A DNA stretch of 64,000 nt from Phytohabitans sp036906915 (GCF_036906915.1 NZ_JBAKHX010000004.1:62001-126000); one strand, 5' to 3'. Counted from the first letter of the stretch, positions 8,449 through 18,374 are shown. Notes: generated by a model from the sequence alone, not told the origin. Numbers and translations: made by a program.

Positions 8449-9176
8449 TCAGTACCCTTCGGCGCCGACTCCGACGAAGTCAGCTCGCGCACGGGCAGGA
8501 TCTTGGAGGTGCTGCGGTCGGTCAGCGTGCCGTCCGGCAGGCGACCCGGCGTGGCGACCGAGTCGGACGTGGCGTACACGCCGGGACCTGGCTTCGGGCC
8601 GGGGTAGTTACCGGGCAGGAAGCGGGCCCGCATGGTCTCCGGCTGGCCGCGCTTCTCACCCCTGCGCCGCTCCTTGTGCGCCAGCACCATCGCGCCCACC
8701 GCCGCCGTGATCAGCAGCGCCGAGGTCACCTCGAAGGCGAAGACGTACTTGGTGAACAGCAGCCGCGCGATGCCCTCGACGTTGCCCTGCGCGTTGGCCT
8801 GCTCCAGCCCGGCGGGCGTGGCGTTGTCGAGCGCACGGTACACGCCGGTGCCGACCAGCGCCGCGAACCCGATTCCCAGCAGCACCGCGGCGACGCGCTG
8901 GCCGCGTAGCGTTTCTATGAGCGAATCCGACGCGTCCCGGCCGACCAGCATCAGCACGAAGAGGAACAGCATCATGATGGCGCCGGTGTAGACGATGATC
9001 TGTGCCAGGCCGATGAACGGCGCCGCCTGAAGCACGTAGAAGACGCCGATGCTCAGCATCGTCAGCACGAGCCACAGCGCCGAGTGGATCGCGTTGCGGG
9101 CCAGCACCATGCCGATCGCGCCGACGAGGGCCGGCCAGACCAGGATCCAGAAGGTGACGGCTTCACCGGTGCTCAT
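8442..9176 (-). CDS. nuoJ: NADH-quinone oxidoreductase subunit J
   Basis: This is an ND6-like membrane subunit of 244 residues with five helices (FWILVWPALVGAIGMVL onward). It has a long hydrophilic, proline-rich C-terminal tail of about 90 residues, as usual in actinobacteria. I start it at the ATG at 9176, which overlaps the nuoI stop as ATGA. A longer reading frame would add 14 residues (VRPGDRGRIGGTR) that are not conserved in the family. Confidence 0.96.
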   Translation of the reverse strand: MSTGEAVTFWILVWPALVGAIGMVLARNAIHSALWLVLTMLSIGVFYVLQAAPFIGLAQIIVYTGAIMMLFLFVLMLVGRDASDSLIETLRGQRVAAVLLGIGFAALVGTGVYRALDNATPAGLEQANAQGNVEGIARLLFTKYVFAFEVTSALLITAAVGAMVLAHKERRRGEKRGQPETMRARFLPGNYPGPKPGPGVYATSDSVATPGRLPDGTLTDRSTSKILPVRELTSSESAPKGTEK

Positions 9177-9751
9177 GCGGGTGCCCCCGATCCGTCCACG
9201 GTCTCCTGGTCGGACCACGGCGCCCGCTCGGCGCCCGCCGAGGTGCCCGGGTTGGTCAGCGCACCGAGGTAGTAGTCCTTCTCGGTCTCACCCAGGTACA
9301 TGTCGTGTGGCGGCTGCTCCATGCCGGGCAGCAGCGGCGCCAGCAACTGCTCCTTCGTGAAGATGAGGTCCTGGCGGGAGTCGCGGGCCAGCTCGTACTC
9401 GTTGCTCATGGTCAGCGACCGGGTCGGGCAGGCCTCGATGCACAGTCCACAGAAGATGCAGCGGGCATAGTTGATCTGGTACGTGACCGCGTACCGCTCC
9501 CCGGGGGAGAAGCGCGCTTCCTCGGTGTTGTCGGCGCCCTCGACGTAGATGGCGTCGGCCGGGCAGGCCCAGGCGCACAACTCGCAGCCGATGCACTTCT
9601 CCAGGCCGTCCGGGTGCCGGTTGAGGATGTGCCGCCCGTGATAGCGCGGCGCCGTCACCGGGGTCTCGAACGGGTACTTCGTGGTCACCGTCTTGCGGAA
9701 CATGTGGGCGAAGGTGACCCCGAAGCCCTTCACAGCGCCCAATGCGCTCAT
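9173..9751 (-). CDS. nuoI: NADH-quinone oxidoreductase subunit I (two 4Fe-4S clusters)
   Basis: This 192-residue peripheral-arm subunit passes electrons through clusters N6a and N6b toward NuoB. Two ferredoxin motifs are present: CIGCELCAWACPADAI and CIFCGLCIEACPTRSL. The start ATG overlaps the nuoH stop as ATGA. The frame remains open far upstream, but only as an Arg/Ala-rich shadow of nuoH. Confidence 0.97.
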   Translation of the reverse strand: MSALGAVKGFGVTFAHMFRKTVTTKYPFETPVTAPRYHGRHILNRHPDGLEKCIGCELCAWACPADAIYVEGADNTEEARFSPGERYAVTYQINYARCIFCGLCIEACPTRSLTMSNEYELARDSRQDLIFTKEQLLAPLLPGMEQPPHDMYLGETEKDYYLGALTNPGTSAGAERAPWSDQETVDGSGAPA

Positions 9752-11097
9752 TCTTGCTCTCCTTCGGGTGCGGCGCCGACGTTCGCCGGCTCCCGTTCGG
9801 CCACCGCGCGGCGGGCCCGCGGGCTCGGCGGCACCGTCAGGTCCATCGGCGGCAGCGGGAAGCTGCCCGCCGGGCGCGAGCTGGCGAGCTCCTCCAGCGT
9901 CGGCGCCGGTGGCTTCTTCTTCGACGGCCAGAGCAACGCCGCCAGGAGTGCCGCGACGATGGCGCCCGCGAGGATCAGGTTCCGCGAGGTGCTGTCGACG
10001 TCTTCGCGCAGCACCTTGATGCCGGCGAGAACGAGGATCCACACCAGGCTGATCGGCAGCATCACCCGCCAGTTGAGCCGCATGAACTGGTCGTACCGGA
10101 GCCGGGGCAGCGTTGCCCGCAGCCACACGAAGACGAACAGCATCAGTACGACCTTGGTGGTGAACCACAGCAGCGGCCACCAGCCGGAGTTGGCGCCCTC
10201 CCAGAAGGTGGTGATCGGCGGAATGGCCCGCCAGCCACCAAGGAAGAGCGTGGTCACCATCGCGGACATGCCGACCATGGCCACGTACTCGGACATCATG
10301 AAGAGCAGGAACTTCAGCGACGAGTACTCGGTCATGTAGCCGGCGACGAGCTCCGACTCGGCCTCGGGCAGGTCGAACGGCGCCCGGTTGGTCTCACCGA
10401 CCGCCGCGATGCAGAAGATCAGGAAGCTGGGGATCAGCAGGATCGCGTACCAGCCCGGCGCGGTCACGTCCAGGCCGAAGAGGTTGATCGGCTGGCCGCT
10501 GCGCTGTGCCGCGACGATCTGGCTGGTCGACGCCGAGCCGGCGGTCATGAACACCGCGACGATCGACAGGCCCATCGAGACCTCGTACGAGATCATCTGA
10601 GCGCTCGACCGCAGACCGCCGAGGAGCGGGTACGTCGAGCCGGACGCCCAGCCGCCGAGCACGATGCCGTAGACGGCCATCCCGGAGCAGGCGAAGACCA
10701 GCAGCACCGAGACCGGCACGTCGGTGACCTGCAGGGGTGTCTGGTGTCCCGCGATGCTCACCATCGGGCCGAACGGGATCACCGTCAACGCCGTGAAACC
10801 GCAGATCACCGCGACCGTCGGCGCGAAGAAGAAGACCACCTTGTCCGCGGTGCGCGGCATGATGTCTTCCTTGAACGCGCCCTTCAGGCCGTCGGCCAGC
10901 GTCTGCAGCAGGCCGAGCGGGCCAGCCTGGTTGGGGCCGGGGCGCACCGCCATGCGAGCGACGACGCGGCGCTCGAACCACACGCCGAGCAGCGTCATCA
11001 CCATGCCGAAGGCGAAGACCGCCACGATCTTGACGATGACCAGCCACCACGGGTCATGGCCGAAATCCTGGAGGGTCGGGTCCTGGGCGACGATCAC
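9748..11097 (-). CDS. nuoH: NADH-quinone oxidoreductase subunit H
   Basis: This is a membrane subunit (449 residues, eight or more helices) that forms much of the quinone-binding cavity. Conserved elements include ERRVVARM, RPGPNQAGPLGLLQTLADG, RAPFDLPEAESELVAGYMTEYS and the LPRLRYDQFM loop. The hydrophilic C-terminal tail of about 60 residues is typical of actinobacteria. I use the GTG at 11097 (start IVAQDPTLQDFGHDPWW) with AGGCAGG upstream. An 85-base gap separates it from nuoG, one of the few uncoupled junctions in the operon. Confidence 0.96.
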   Translation of the reverse strand: MIVAQDPTLQDFGHDPWWLVIVKIVAVFAFGMVMTLLGVWFERRVVARMAVRPGPNQAGPLGLLQTLADGLKGAFKEDIMPRTADKVVFFFAPTVAVICGFTALTVIPFGPMVSIAGHQTPLQVTDVPVSVLLVFACSGMAVYGIVLGGWASGSTYPLLGGLRSSAQMISYEVSMGLSIVAVFMTAGSASTSQIVAAQRSGQPINLFGLDVTAPGWYAILLIPSFLIFCIAAVGETNRAPFDLPEAESELVAGYMTEYSSLKFLLFMMSEYVAMVGMSAMVTTLFLGGWRAIPPITTFWEGANSGWWPLLWFTTKVVLMLFVFVWLRATLPRLRYDQFMRLNWRVMLPISLVWILVLAGIKVLREDVDSTSRNLILAGAIVAALLAALLWPSKKKPPAPTLEELASSRPAGSFPLPPMDLTVPPSPRARRAVAEREPANVGAAPEGEQE

Positions 11098-11182
11098 TGC
11101 GCCTGCCTTTCGTTCGCGACCGCGGGGCTCGCAGGCGGACGTCCGCACGCGGCTCCAAGCCGTCGAAGCTCACTCCTCGCGC

Positions 11183-13624
11183 TCACAGGGTGCTCCCCTT
11201 CGAAAGCCGGACCACCGCGCCCGACGTGACGCCGAGCGCGCGGCGGACGGTCGAGCCCGGAGAGTTCGTCGGCAGCCAGACCACCGTGTCGGGCAGCTCC
11301 GTGAGCGCCGCCGGCAGGGTGATCGCCCCACGGTCGGTGCCCACCGTCACCGGGTCACCCTCGGCCACGCCGAGCCGCTCGGCCGTGGCCTTCGACAGCC
11401 GCACGACAGGCGGTCGGGCAGTGCCGCCCAGGTACTCGTCGCCGTCGGTCAGGCTGCCCAGGTCGATGAGCTGGTGCCAGGTCGCCAGCACCGCCTCGCC
11501 CGCGTTCGGCCGCGGCACCGGCCGCGAGGCGGCCAGCGGCGCTGCCGGCCGCTCGGCGCGGGTCGCGGGAAGCGAACCCAGCTCGCGGCGGACCAGGTTG
11601 ACCTGGCCGGTCCCGAGCTGGATGCCGAGCTGCGCGGCGAGCGCGTCGAGCACGCGGCCGTCGGTCATCGCCGGCGTCTCCAGCACCGCCTCGAACGTGC
11701 GCAGGCGCCCTTCCCAGTCGACGAAGCTGCCAGCCTTCTCGACCACCGGAGCGACCGGGAAGACCACGTCAGCGCGGCGACTGACCGCGCTGTTTCGCAC
11801 CTCGAAGCTGATCAGGAACGGCACCGTGTCGAGCGCCTGCTCGGCGAGGCGCGGGTCGGACAGGTCGGCGGGGTCGACGCCCGCGACGAGCAGCGCGCCG
11901 ATCCGGCCGCCGGCCGCCGCCGCGACGATTCCGTCGGTGTCTCGGCCGGCCTGGCTCGGGATGACCCCGGCCTCAAGGTCCCATGCTCCAGCCAGCTCGG
12001 CCCGCGCGGCCGCGTCGGTGACCAGGCGCCCGCCGGGCAACAGGTTGGGAAGGCAGCCTGCGTCGATAGCGCCGCGGTCACCCGCGCGCCGCGGCACCCA
12101 GGCCAGCTTCGCTCCGGTACGCGCGGCGAGCGTGACGGCGGCCGACAGTCCACCAGGGACGGTGGCGAGCCGCTCGCCGACGATCAGGATCGCGCCCTCG
12201 GTGCGCAGCGCCTCGGCGAACCGCTCGTCGTCGGTCAGCACCCTGGCCTCGTCACCCGGCACCGTGATGCCCACCGACGCGCCCAGCTTTTCCAGGCCGC
12301 GGCTGACGAACGGCGAGAGCGCCAGCACCTTCTGCTTGCCCTTCCGGCTCGCCTTGCGCAGCCGGAGGAACAGGATCGGGCACTCCTCTTCGGGCTCCAG
12401 CCCGGCGATGACCACGACCGGCGCCTTCTCGACGTCGGCGTAGGTTACCTCTGTGCTGCCCACCACCGTGCTCGCCAGGAAGTCGGCTTCCTCCTGCGAG
12501 ACCGGTCGGGCCCGGAAGTCGATGTCGTTGGTGCGCAGGGCCACCCGGGCGAACTTCGCGTAGGCGTACGCGTCTTCGACCGTCAGCCGCCCGCCGGTCA
12601 GTACGCCGATGCCGTGCGCGCCGTCGCGGGCCTTGCGCAGCCCCTCGGCCGCCACCGACAGCGCCTCAGACCACGGCGCCTCGCGCAGCTCGCCGGTCTT
12701 GGCGTCGCGCACCAGCGGCGTGGTGAGCCGGTCGAACGCGGTGGTGTACTGGAAGCCCCACCGGCCCTTGTCGCAGTTCCACTCCTCGTTGACCGCCGGA
12801 TCGTCGCCGGCCATTCGGCGCAGCACCTTGCCGCGGCGGTGGTCGGTGCGCTGGGCGCAGCCGGCCGAGCAGTGCTCACAGACGCTCGGCGAGGAGACCA
12901 GGTCGAACGGGCGGGCACGGAACCGGTACTGGGCGCCGGTGAGCGCGCCCACCGGGCAGATCTGCACGGTATTGCCGGAGAAGTAGGAGTTGAAGGGTTC
13001 GACGGCGCTGTCGCCCTCGTCATCGTTGTCTTCGCCGAAGAAGCTGTCCCGGTACACGTTGATCTGCTCGCCCGACGACCGGTCCATCAGGTCGATGAAC
13101 TTGTCACCGGCGATCTCGTCGGAGAACCGCGTGCAGCGCTGGCAGAGCACGCACCGCTCGCGGTCGAGCAGCACCTGCGTCGAGATCGGGAGCGGCTTCG
13201 GGTACTCGCGCTTGTGCTCGTGGAAACGCGTGTCGGAACGGCCGCTCGACATCGCCTGGTTCTGGAGTGGACACTCGCCGCCCTTGTCGCACATGGGGCA
13301 GTCGAGCGGGTGGTTGATGAGCAGCAGCTCCATGATCCCGGCCTGCGCCTTTTCGGCGACCGGTGAGGTGAGCTGCGTCTTCACCACCATGCCGTCGGCC
13401 ACCGTCTGGGTGCAGGAGGCGACCGGCTTGCGCTGGCCCTCCACCTCGACGAGGCACTGCCGGCAGGCGCCGGCCGGCGCGAGCAGCGGGTGGTCGCAGA
13501 ACCGCGGGATCTCGATGCCCAGCTGCTCGGCGACCCGGATGAGCAGCGCGCCCTTGGGCGCGGTCACCTCGACGCCGTCGATCGTGAGCGTGACGGTGTC
13601 GGCCTTCTTGGCGACGTCGGTCAT
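11183..13624 (-). CDS. nuoG: NADH-quinone oxidoreductase subunit G
   Basis: This is the large iron-sulfur subunit of the NADH dehydrogenase arm (813 residues). The N-terminal 2Fe-2S domain has CDHPLLAPAGACRQC and a later CTQTV. Then come CPMCDKGGECPLQ, CVLCQRCTRFSDEIAG and a molybdopterin-oxidoreductase-type 4Fe-4S motif, CEHCSAGC. The C-terminal two thirds are the molybdopterin-like fold without cofactor that is usual in NuoG. Its ATG overlaps the nuoF stop by one base (TGATG). Confidence 0.97.
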   Translation of the reverse strand: MTDVAKKADTVTLTIDGVEVTAPKGALLIRVAEQLGIEIPRFCDHPLLAPAGACRQCLVEVEGQRKPVASCTQTVADGMVVKTQLTSPVAEKAQAGIMELLLINHPLDCPMCDKGGECPLQNQAMSSGRSDTRFHEHKREYPKPLPISTQVLLDRERCVLCQRCTRFSDEIAGDKFIDLMDRSSGEQINVYRDSFFGEDNDDEGDSAVEPFNSYFSGNTVQICPVGALTGAQYRFRARPFDLVSSPSVCEHCSAGCAQRTDHRRGKVLRRMAGDDPAVNEEWNCDKGRWGFQYTTAFDRLTTPLVRDAKTGELREAPWSEALSVAAEGLRKARDGAHGIGVLTGGRLTVEDAYAYAKFARVALRTNDIDFRARPVSQEEADFLASTVVGSTEVTYADVEKAPVVVIAGLEPEEECPILFLRLRKASRKGKQKVLALSPFVSRGLEKLGASVGITVPGDEARVLTDDERFAEALRTEGAILIVGERLATVPGGLSAAVTLAARTGAKLAWVPRRAGDRGAIDAGCLPNLLPGGRLVTDAAARAELAGAWDLEAGVIPSQAGRDTDGIVAAAAGGRIGALLVAGVDPADLSDPRLAEQALDTVPFLISFEVRNSAVSRRADVVFPVAPVVEKAGSFVDWEGRLRTFEAVLETPAMTDGRVLDALAAQLGIQLGTGQVNLVRRELGSLPATRAERPAAPLAASRPVPRPNAGEAVLATWHQLIDLGSLTDGDEYLGGTARPPVVRLSKATAERLGVAEGDPVTVGTDRGAITLPAALTELPDTVVWLPTNSPGSTVRRALGVTSGAVVRLSKGSTL

Positions 13625-14943
13625 CAGTGCGCTCCAACCAACTGCTTGCCCGTCAACCGGGGTGCCGTGCGGCCCTCGATGTAGTCGAGGTAGTCCTGCT
13701 TGAAGTACTGCAGCGAGGACGTCACCGGGCTGGTCGCACCGTCACCGAGACCGCAGAACGAGCGGCCGAGGATGTTGTCGCAGGTGTCCAGCAGGGTGTC
13801 GAGGTCTTCGAACGTCCCCTCGCCGGAGAGGATGCGGCGGTAGACCCGCACCATCCAGAAGTTGCCCTCACGGCACGGGGTGCACTTGCCGCACGACTCG
13901 TGGTGGTAGAACTCCAGCCACTTGTAGGTCGCGTAGACCGGGCAGTCCTGGTCGGAGAAGAGCTGGGTCGCCGTGGTGCCGAGGATCGAACCGGCGGCCG
14001 CGACCGACTCGAAGTCGAGCGGCACGTCCATGTGCTCGGCGGTCAGCAGCGGCGTCGACGAGCCGCCTGGCGTCCAGAACTTCAGGTTGTGGCCCGGTAG
14101 CATCCCGCCGGCCAGCTCGATCAGCTCGCGCAGCGTGACGCCGAGCCCGCACTCGTACTGCCCGGGGTTGGTGATCCGGCCGGACAGTGAGTAGATCATC
14201 GGGCCAGACGACTTTTCGGTGCCCATGGTCTTCCACCAGGCGGCACCGCCCAGCACGATGTACGGCACGCTCGCGATCGTGCCGACGTTGTTGACCACCG
14301 TGGGGCTGGCGTACAGGCCGTGGGTCGCGGGGAACGGCGGGCGCAGCCGGGGCTGGCCGCGGAAGCCCTCCAGCGAGTCGAGCAGCGCCGTTTCCTCGCC
14401 GCAGATGTAGGCGCCGGCGCCACTGTGGACGACCAGGTCGAGGTCGTGTCCGGAGCCGAGGATGTTCGTGCCCAGGTATCCCGCCTTGTACGCCTCGTCG
14501 ACCGCGTTGCGCAGCCGGCGCGCGGCGTTGACCGCCTCACCGCGGATGTAGATGTACGCGCGGTTGGCGCGGATGGCGTACGCCGCGATGATCACGCCCT
14601 CGATGAGCGAGTGCGGGTCGTGCGTCATCAGGGGCAGGTCCTTGCAGGTGCCCGGCTCGCCCTCATCGGCGTTCACCACGAGGTAGTGCGGCTTGCCGTC
14701 GTTTTGCGGGATGAAGCCCCACTTGAGGCCGGTGGGGAAGCCCGCACCGCCCCGGCCGCGCAGGCCCGAGTCCTTGATGAGCTGGATCAGGTCGTCAGGG
14801 TGGGCGGCCAACGCCTTGCGCAGCGCCGCGTACCCGTCGAGCTGCTCGTACACGTCGAGGCGCCACGCCTCCGGCGACAGCCAGCGCTTGGTCAGTACCG
14901 GAGTGAGCTTTTCCAGCACCTCGCGCCGAGGGGCAGTGCTCAT
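13624..14943 (-). CDS. nuoF: NADH-quinone oxidoreductase subunit F (FMN/NADH site)
   Basis: This 439-residue subunit binds NADH, FMN and the first 4Fe-4S cluster (N3). The FMN/NADH glycine-rich region GLRGRGGAGFPTGLKW and the NADEGEPGTCKD segment are intact. The C-terminal cluster motif SCGKCTPCREG with its later Cys (RSFCGLGDG) is present. The ATG at 14943 overlaps the nuoE stop (ATGA). Confidence 0.97.
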   Translation of the reverse strand: MSTAPRREVLEKLTPVLTKRWLSPEAWRLDVYEQLDGYAALRKALAAHPDDLIQLIKDSGLRGRGGAGFPTGLKWGFIPQNDGKPHYLVVNADEGEPGTCKDLPLMTHDPHSLIEGVIIAAYAIRANRAYIYIRGEAVNAARRLRNAVDEAYKAGYLGTNILGSGHDLDLVVHSGAGAYICGEETALLDSLEGFRGQPRLRPPFPATHGLYASPTVVNNVGTIASVPYIVLGGAAWWKTMGTEKSSGPMIYSLSGRITNPGQYECGLGVTLRELIELAGGMLPGHNLKFWTPGGSSTPLLTAEHMDVPLDFESVAAAGSILGTTATQLFSDQDCPVYATYKWLEFYHHESCGKCTPCREGNFWMVRVYRRILSGEGTFEDLDTLLDTCDNILGRSFCGLGDGATSPVTSSLQYFKQDYLDYIEGRTAPRLTGKQLVGAH

Positions 14944-15635
14944 TTCGCCTCCTGCGCCTTGATGGGCGTCTCCGGGTCGAACCCGGGGACGCTGATCCCG
15001 TGCTCCTGGGCCAGCCGCACCCCGCGAAGGGTGGGCTCGCCCGCGACGCCGTCGGCGACGCCCTCGGGCCGGTCGTCGGCGAAGCCGGCGAGCTGCACCG
15101 CCATCTCCTTGAGAGTGCAGAGCCGGGCGCCGCGGCTCGGCATCGGCCGCTCGCCACCGCGCAGCTTCTCCACGAGGCCGACCGCGCCGTCCGCGTCGAC
15201 CTTGTCGAAGAACTCGTAGTTGACCGTCATGACCGGGCCGTAGTCGCAGGCGGCCAGGCACTCGGCGTGCTCCAGCGTGACGCTGCCGTCGGCGGTGGTC
15301 TCCTCGTGCCCGACGCCCAGGTGCTCGGATAGCCGGTCGTAGACCTCCTGGCCGCCGAGCACATTGCACATCGTGTTGGTGCAGACGCTGACCAGCCAGT
15401 CAGCGGTGGGCCGGCGCTTGTACATCGTGTAGAAGGTCGCCACCGCTCCGACCTGCGCCTTGGTAATGCCCAGCATCTCGGCGCAGAACTCCACACCGGC
15501 AGGCGAGACGTGCCCTTCTTCCGCCTGCACGAGGTGCAGCAGGGGCAGCAGGGCCGAACGCGACCGGTCGGCGGGGTACCGCGCGACGATCTGGATCGCC
15601 TTGGCCCTGAGGTCGTCGGAATACTGCACTGTCAT
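14940..15635 (-). CDS. nuoE: NADH-quinone oxidoreductase subunit E
   Basis: This thioredoxin-fold subunit carries the 2Fe-2S cluster N1a (231 residues). The four ligands are in CTNTMCNVLGG and ECLAACDYGP. The N-terminal helical region (RSALLPLLHLVQAEEGHVS) is standard. A C-terminal tail of about 60 residues extends past the core, as in other actinobacterial NuoE. It overlaps nuoD by four bases. Confidence 0.97.
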   Translation of the reverse strand: MTVQYSDDLRAKAIQIVARYPADRSRSALLPLLHLVQAEEGHVSPAGVEFCAEMLGITKAQVGAVATFYTMYKRRPTADWLVSVCTNTMCNVLGGQEVYDRLSEHLGVGHEETTADGSVTLEHAECLAACDYGPVMTVNYEFFDKVDADGAVGLVEKLRGGERPMPSRGARLCTLKEMAVQLAGFADDRPEGVADGVAGEPTLRGVRLAQEHGISVPGFDPETPIKAQEAK

Positions 15636-16948
15636 CGGTCACATCCACCCATCACGGGGTCCAGCGAGGCGCCACCGGCGATCACGTCGGCGATCAGGCC
15701 GCCCTCGGCCATCGCGGGGATGGCCTGGAGGTTGATGAAGCTCGGCTCCCGGTAGTGCACCCGGTACGGCCGGGTGCCACCGTCGGAGACCGCGTGCACG
15801 CCGAGTTCGCCGCGCGGCGACTCGATGCCCACGTACACCTGGCCCGGCGGAACCCGGAAGCCTTCGGTCACGAGCTTGAAGTGGTGGATCAGGGACTCCA
15901 TCGACTGCCCCATGATCTTCGCGACGTGTTCGAGAGAGTTGCCCATGCCGTCCACGCCGATCGCGAGCTGCGCCGGCCAGGCGATCTTCTTGTCGGCCAC
16001 CATGATCGGGCCCGGCTTGAGCCGTTCGAGCGCCTGCTCGACGAGCTTCAGCGACTCACGGATCTCGGCCACCCGCACCAGGTACCGGCCCCACACGTCG
16101 CCGGTGGTCGTGGTCGGCACGTCGAACTCGTACGTCTCGTAGCCGCAGTAGGGCATGGTCTTGCGCATGTCCCAGGGCAGGCCGGCGGAGCGCAGCACCG
16201 GGCCGGTGATGCCGAGCGCCAGGCAGCCGGTCACGTCGAGCACCGCGACGTCCTTGGTGCGCTGGTGCCAGATCGGCTGGCCGGAGAGCAGGTCCTCGTA
16301 CTCCTTGAGCTTCTTGGGCATCAGCTCCAGGAAGTCGCGGATCTTCTTGACCGCCTCTTCGGGCACGTCCTGCGCGACCCCGCCGGGCCGGACGTACGCC
16401 ATGTTCATGCGCAGCCCGGTGATCATCTCGAAGATCTCCAGGATGTACTCACGCTCGCGGAAGCCGTAGAGCATCATCGAGATCGCGCCCAGCTCCATGC
16501 CGGTCGTGGCCAGCCACACCAGGTGCGACGCGATCCGGTTGAGCTCCATCATGAGCACCCGGATCGTGGTGGCCCGCTCGGTGATCTGCTCTTCGATGCC
16601 GAGCAGCTTCTCGACCGCGAGCGCGTACGCCGTCTCGTTGAAGATTGGCGCGAGGTAGTCCATCCGGGTCACGAACGTCGAGCCCTGCACCCAGTTGCGG
16701 TACTCGAGGTTTTTCTCGATGCCGGTGTGCAGGTATCCGACGACCAGCCGGCACTCGCGGACGGTCTCGCCCTCGAGCTCCAGAACCAGCCGGAGCACGC
16801 CGTGCGTCGACGGGTGCTGCGGACCCATGTTGACGACGATGTGCTCGGCCTCGATGGGGTCGGCCCCACCGACGACGGTGTCCCAGTCGCCGCCGGTGAC
16901 GTTGAAGACCTTGCCTTCGGTCGTCTCCCGCTCGGTCGCGTACGTCAT
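15632..16948 (-). CDS. nuoD: NADH-quinone oxidoreductase subunit D
   Basis: This is the 49-kDa-type subunit (438 residues), related to the NiFe-hydrogenase large subunit. It builds the quinone head-group site with NuoB. The diagnostic HIVVNMGPQHPSTHGVLR segment holds the quinone-site histidine, and the family C-terminus RAPSF-like REPSFINLQAIPAM is present. As in all complex I, the hydrogenase metal cysteines are absent. It overlaps nuoC by four bases. Confidence 0.97.
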   Translation of the reverse strand: MTYATERETTEGKVFNVTGGDWDTVVGGADPIEAEHIVVNMGPQHPSTHGVLRLVLELEGETVRECRLVVGYLHTGIEKNLEYRNWVQGSTFVTRMDYLAPIFNETAYALAVEKLLGIEEQITERATTIRVLMMELNRIASHLVWLATTGMELGAISMMLYGFREREYILEIFEMITGLRMNMAYVRPGGVAQDVPEEAVKKIRDFLELMPKKLKEYEDLLSGQPIWHQRTKDVAVLDVTGCLALGITGPVLRSAGLPWDMRKTMPYCGYETYEFDVPTTTTGDVWGRYLVRVAEIRESLKLVEQALERLKPGPIMVADKKIAWPAQLAIGVDGMGNSLEHVAKIMGQSMESLIHHFKLVTEGFRVPPGQVYVGIESPRGELGVHAVSDGGTRPYRVHYREPSFINLQAIPAMAEGGLIADVIAGGASLDPVMGGCDR

Positions 16949-17688
16949 TGGTAGCTCCTCCGCTTGTCCGGCGGTGGGATTTCGGCGCCCTTGTACTCGA
17001 CCGGCACGCCGCCGAGCGGGTAGTCCTTCCGCTGCGGGAAGCCCTCCCAGTCATCCGGCATGAGAATCCGGGTCAGGTTGGGGTGGCCCTCGAAGATGAC
17101 GCCGAAGAAGTCGTACGTCTCCCGCTCCTGCCAGTCGGCGGTCGGGTAGACGCTGGTCACGCTCGGCACCCGCGGGTTGTCGGCGGTTACCGCGACCTCC
17201 AGCCGCACGCGCCTGCGGTACGTCATCGAGGTCAGGTGATAGACGACGTGCAAGCGGCGGTCGTCGGCCCCGAGGTAATCGGCACCGGACACGCTGGAGC
17301 ACAGCTCGAAGCGCAGCGACTCGTCGTCGCGCATCACCTGGCAAACCTCGGCGATCCGCTCCGGCTTGATGTGGAGCGTCAGCTCGCCCCGGTCGACCAC
17401 GACCTTCTCGATCGCACCGTCCAGCCCCGGGAAGGCTTCATCAAGAGCGTCGTACACCTCGTCGAAGTAGCTGCCGTACGGCTGCTCCGCTCCGGCGGGC
17501 GCCACCCGGCGGCGCACCAGGCCACCGAAGCCCGACGTGTCGCCACTGCCGTGGATGCCGAACATGCCGCGGCCCGCGCGGCTGGCCGGCGGGTACTCGG
17601 CCGGCGCACCGGCGGTCGCGCCGACCGGAGGCGCCTCGGCCGGGACGCCACCGCCCGGGTCCTGACTGGGCTTGTTGGGCTCGACCAT
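16945..17688 (-). CDS. nuoC: NADH-quinone oxidoreductase subunit C
   Basis: This is the 30-kDa-type peripheral subunit (247 residues). The core carries YPTADWQERETYDFFGV and LTRILMPDDWEGFPQRKDYPLGG, both typical. About 60 N-terminal residues are rich in Pro, Ala and Gly, a disordered extension common in actinobacteria. The start overlaps the nuoB stop as TAATG. Confidence 0.97.
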   Translation of the reverse strand: MVEPNKPSQDPGGGVPAEAPPVGATAGAPAEYPPASRAGRGMFGIHGSGDTSGFGGLVRRRVAPAGAEQPYGSYFDEVYDALDEAFPGLDGAIEKVVVDRGELTLHIKPERIAEVCQVMRDDESLRFELCSSVSGADYLGADDRRLHVVYHLTSMTYRRRVRLEVAVTADNPRVPSVTSVYPTADWQERETYDFFGVIFEGHPNLTRILMPDDWEGFPQRKDYPLGGVPVEYKGAEIPPPDKRRSYQ

Positions 17689-18362
17689 TACCAGCGACCC
17701 CCTGCCTGCATATGCCTCTGCTCCTGCATCCACTTCTCGATGCGGAGCTGCTCCTCGCGGCCTTCCTTGACGGCCTGCGTCCACTCGGCCCGCTTCGCGC
17801 TGTCCGACCGGTACGACGAGGGCATGGCACCGGGCGCGACGGCCGGCACGTCACCGCGGGCCTGGCGCTCCTCCAGCATCTTGCGGCCGTTCGCACCAAG
17901 CGGCTCTTGCATGATCTTCTCGCGCAGCTTGAGGATCGCGTCGATCAGCATCTCCGGCCGCGGTGGGCAGCCCGGCAGGTACATGTCGACGGGCACCACG
18001 TGGTCGACGCCCTGGACGATCGCGTAGTTGTTGAACATGCCGCCGCTGCTCGCGCAGACACCCATCGAGAGCACCCAGCGCGGCTCGGCCATCTGGTCGT
18101 AGATCTGGCGGAGCACCGGTGCCATCTTCTGGCTCACCCGGCCCGCCACGATCATCAAGTCGGCCTGGCGAGGCGAGGCCCGGAAGACCTCCATGCCCCA
18201 GCGACCGAGGTCGTAGTGCGGGGCGCCCGCGGCCATCATCTCGATGGCGCAACAGGCGAGGCCGAACGTCGCGCCCCACGTCGAGGTCTTGCGGGTCCAG
18301 TTGACCAGCTTCTCGACGGAGGTCAGCAGGATGCCGCTCGGCAGCTTCTCTTCGATACCCAT
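17688..18362 (-). CDS. nuoB: NADH-quinone oxidoreductase subunit B (cluster N2)
   Basis: This subunit binds the terminal 4Fe-4S cluster N2 that reduces the quinone (224 residues). The cluster ligands are seen as tandem cysteines in FGLACCAIEMM and single cysteines in GVCASSGGMF and PGCPPRPE. It begins at an ATG 12 bases after the nuoA stop. The charged C-terminal tail of about 40 residues is longer than in E. coli but normal for this phylum. Confidence 0.97.
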   Translation of the reverse strand: MGIEEKLPSGILLTSVEKLVNWTRKTSTWGATFGLACCAIEMMAAGAPHYDLGRWGMEVFRASPRQADLMIVAGRVSQKMAPVLRQIYDQMAEPRWVLSMGVCASSGGMFNNYAIVQGVDHVVPVDMYLPGCPPRPEMLIDAILKLREKIMQEPLGANGRKMLEERQARGDVPAVAPGAMPSSYRSDSAKRAEWTQAVKEGREEQLRIEKWMQEQRHMQAGGRW

Positions 18363-18374
18363 GGCGCCAGATCC

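Noticed and set aside
11098..11182. A separate small gene or promoter between nuoG and nuoH
   Set aside because: No frame with a start and good codon use fits in 85 bases, and no promoter boxes are clear. The gap contains the nuoG-stop motif and the nuoH ribosome-binding site only.
10724..13366. An 880-codon plus-strand frame across nuoG and nuoH
   Set aside because: It is antisense to intact NuoG and NuoH, with composition typical of shadows and no domain.
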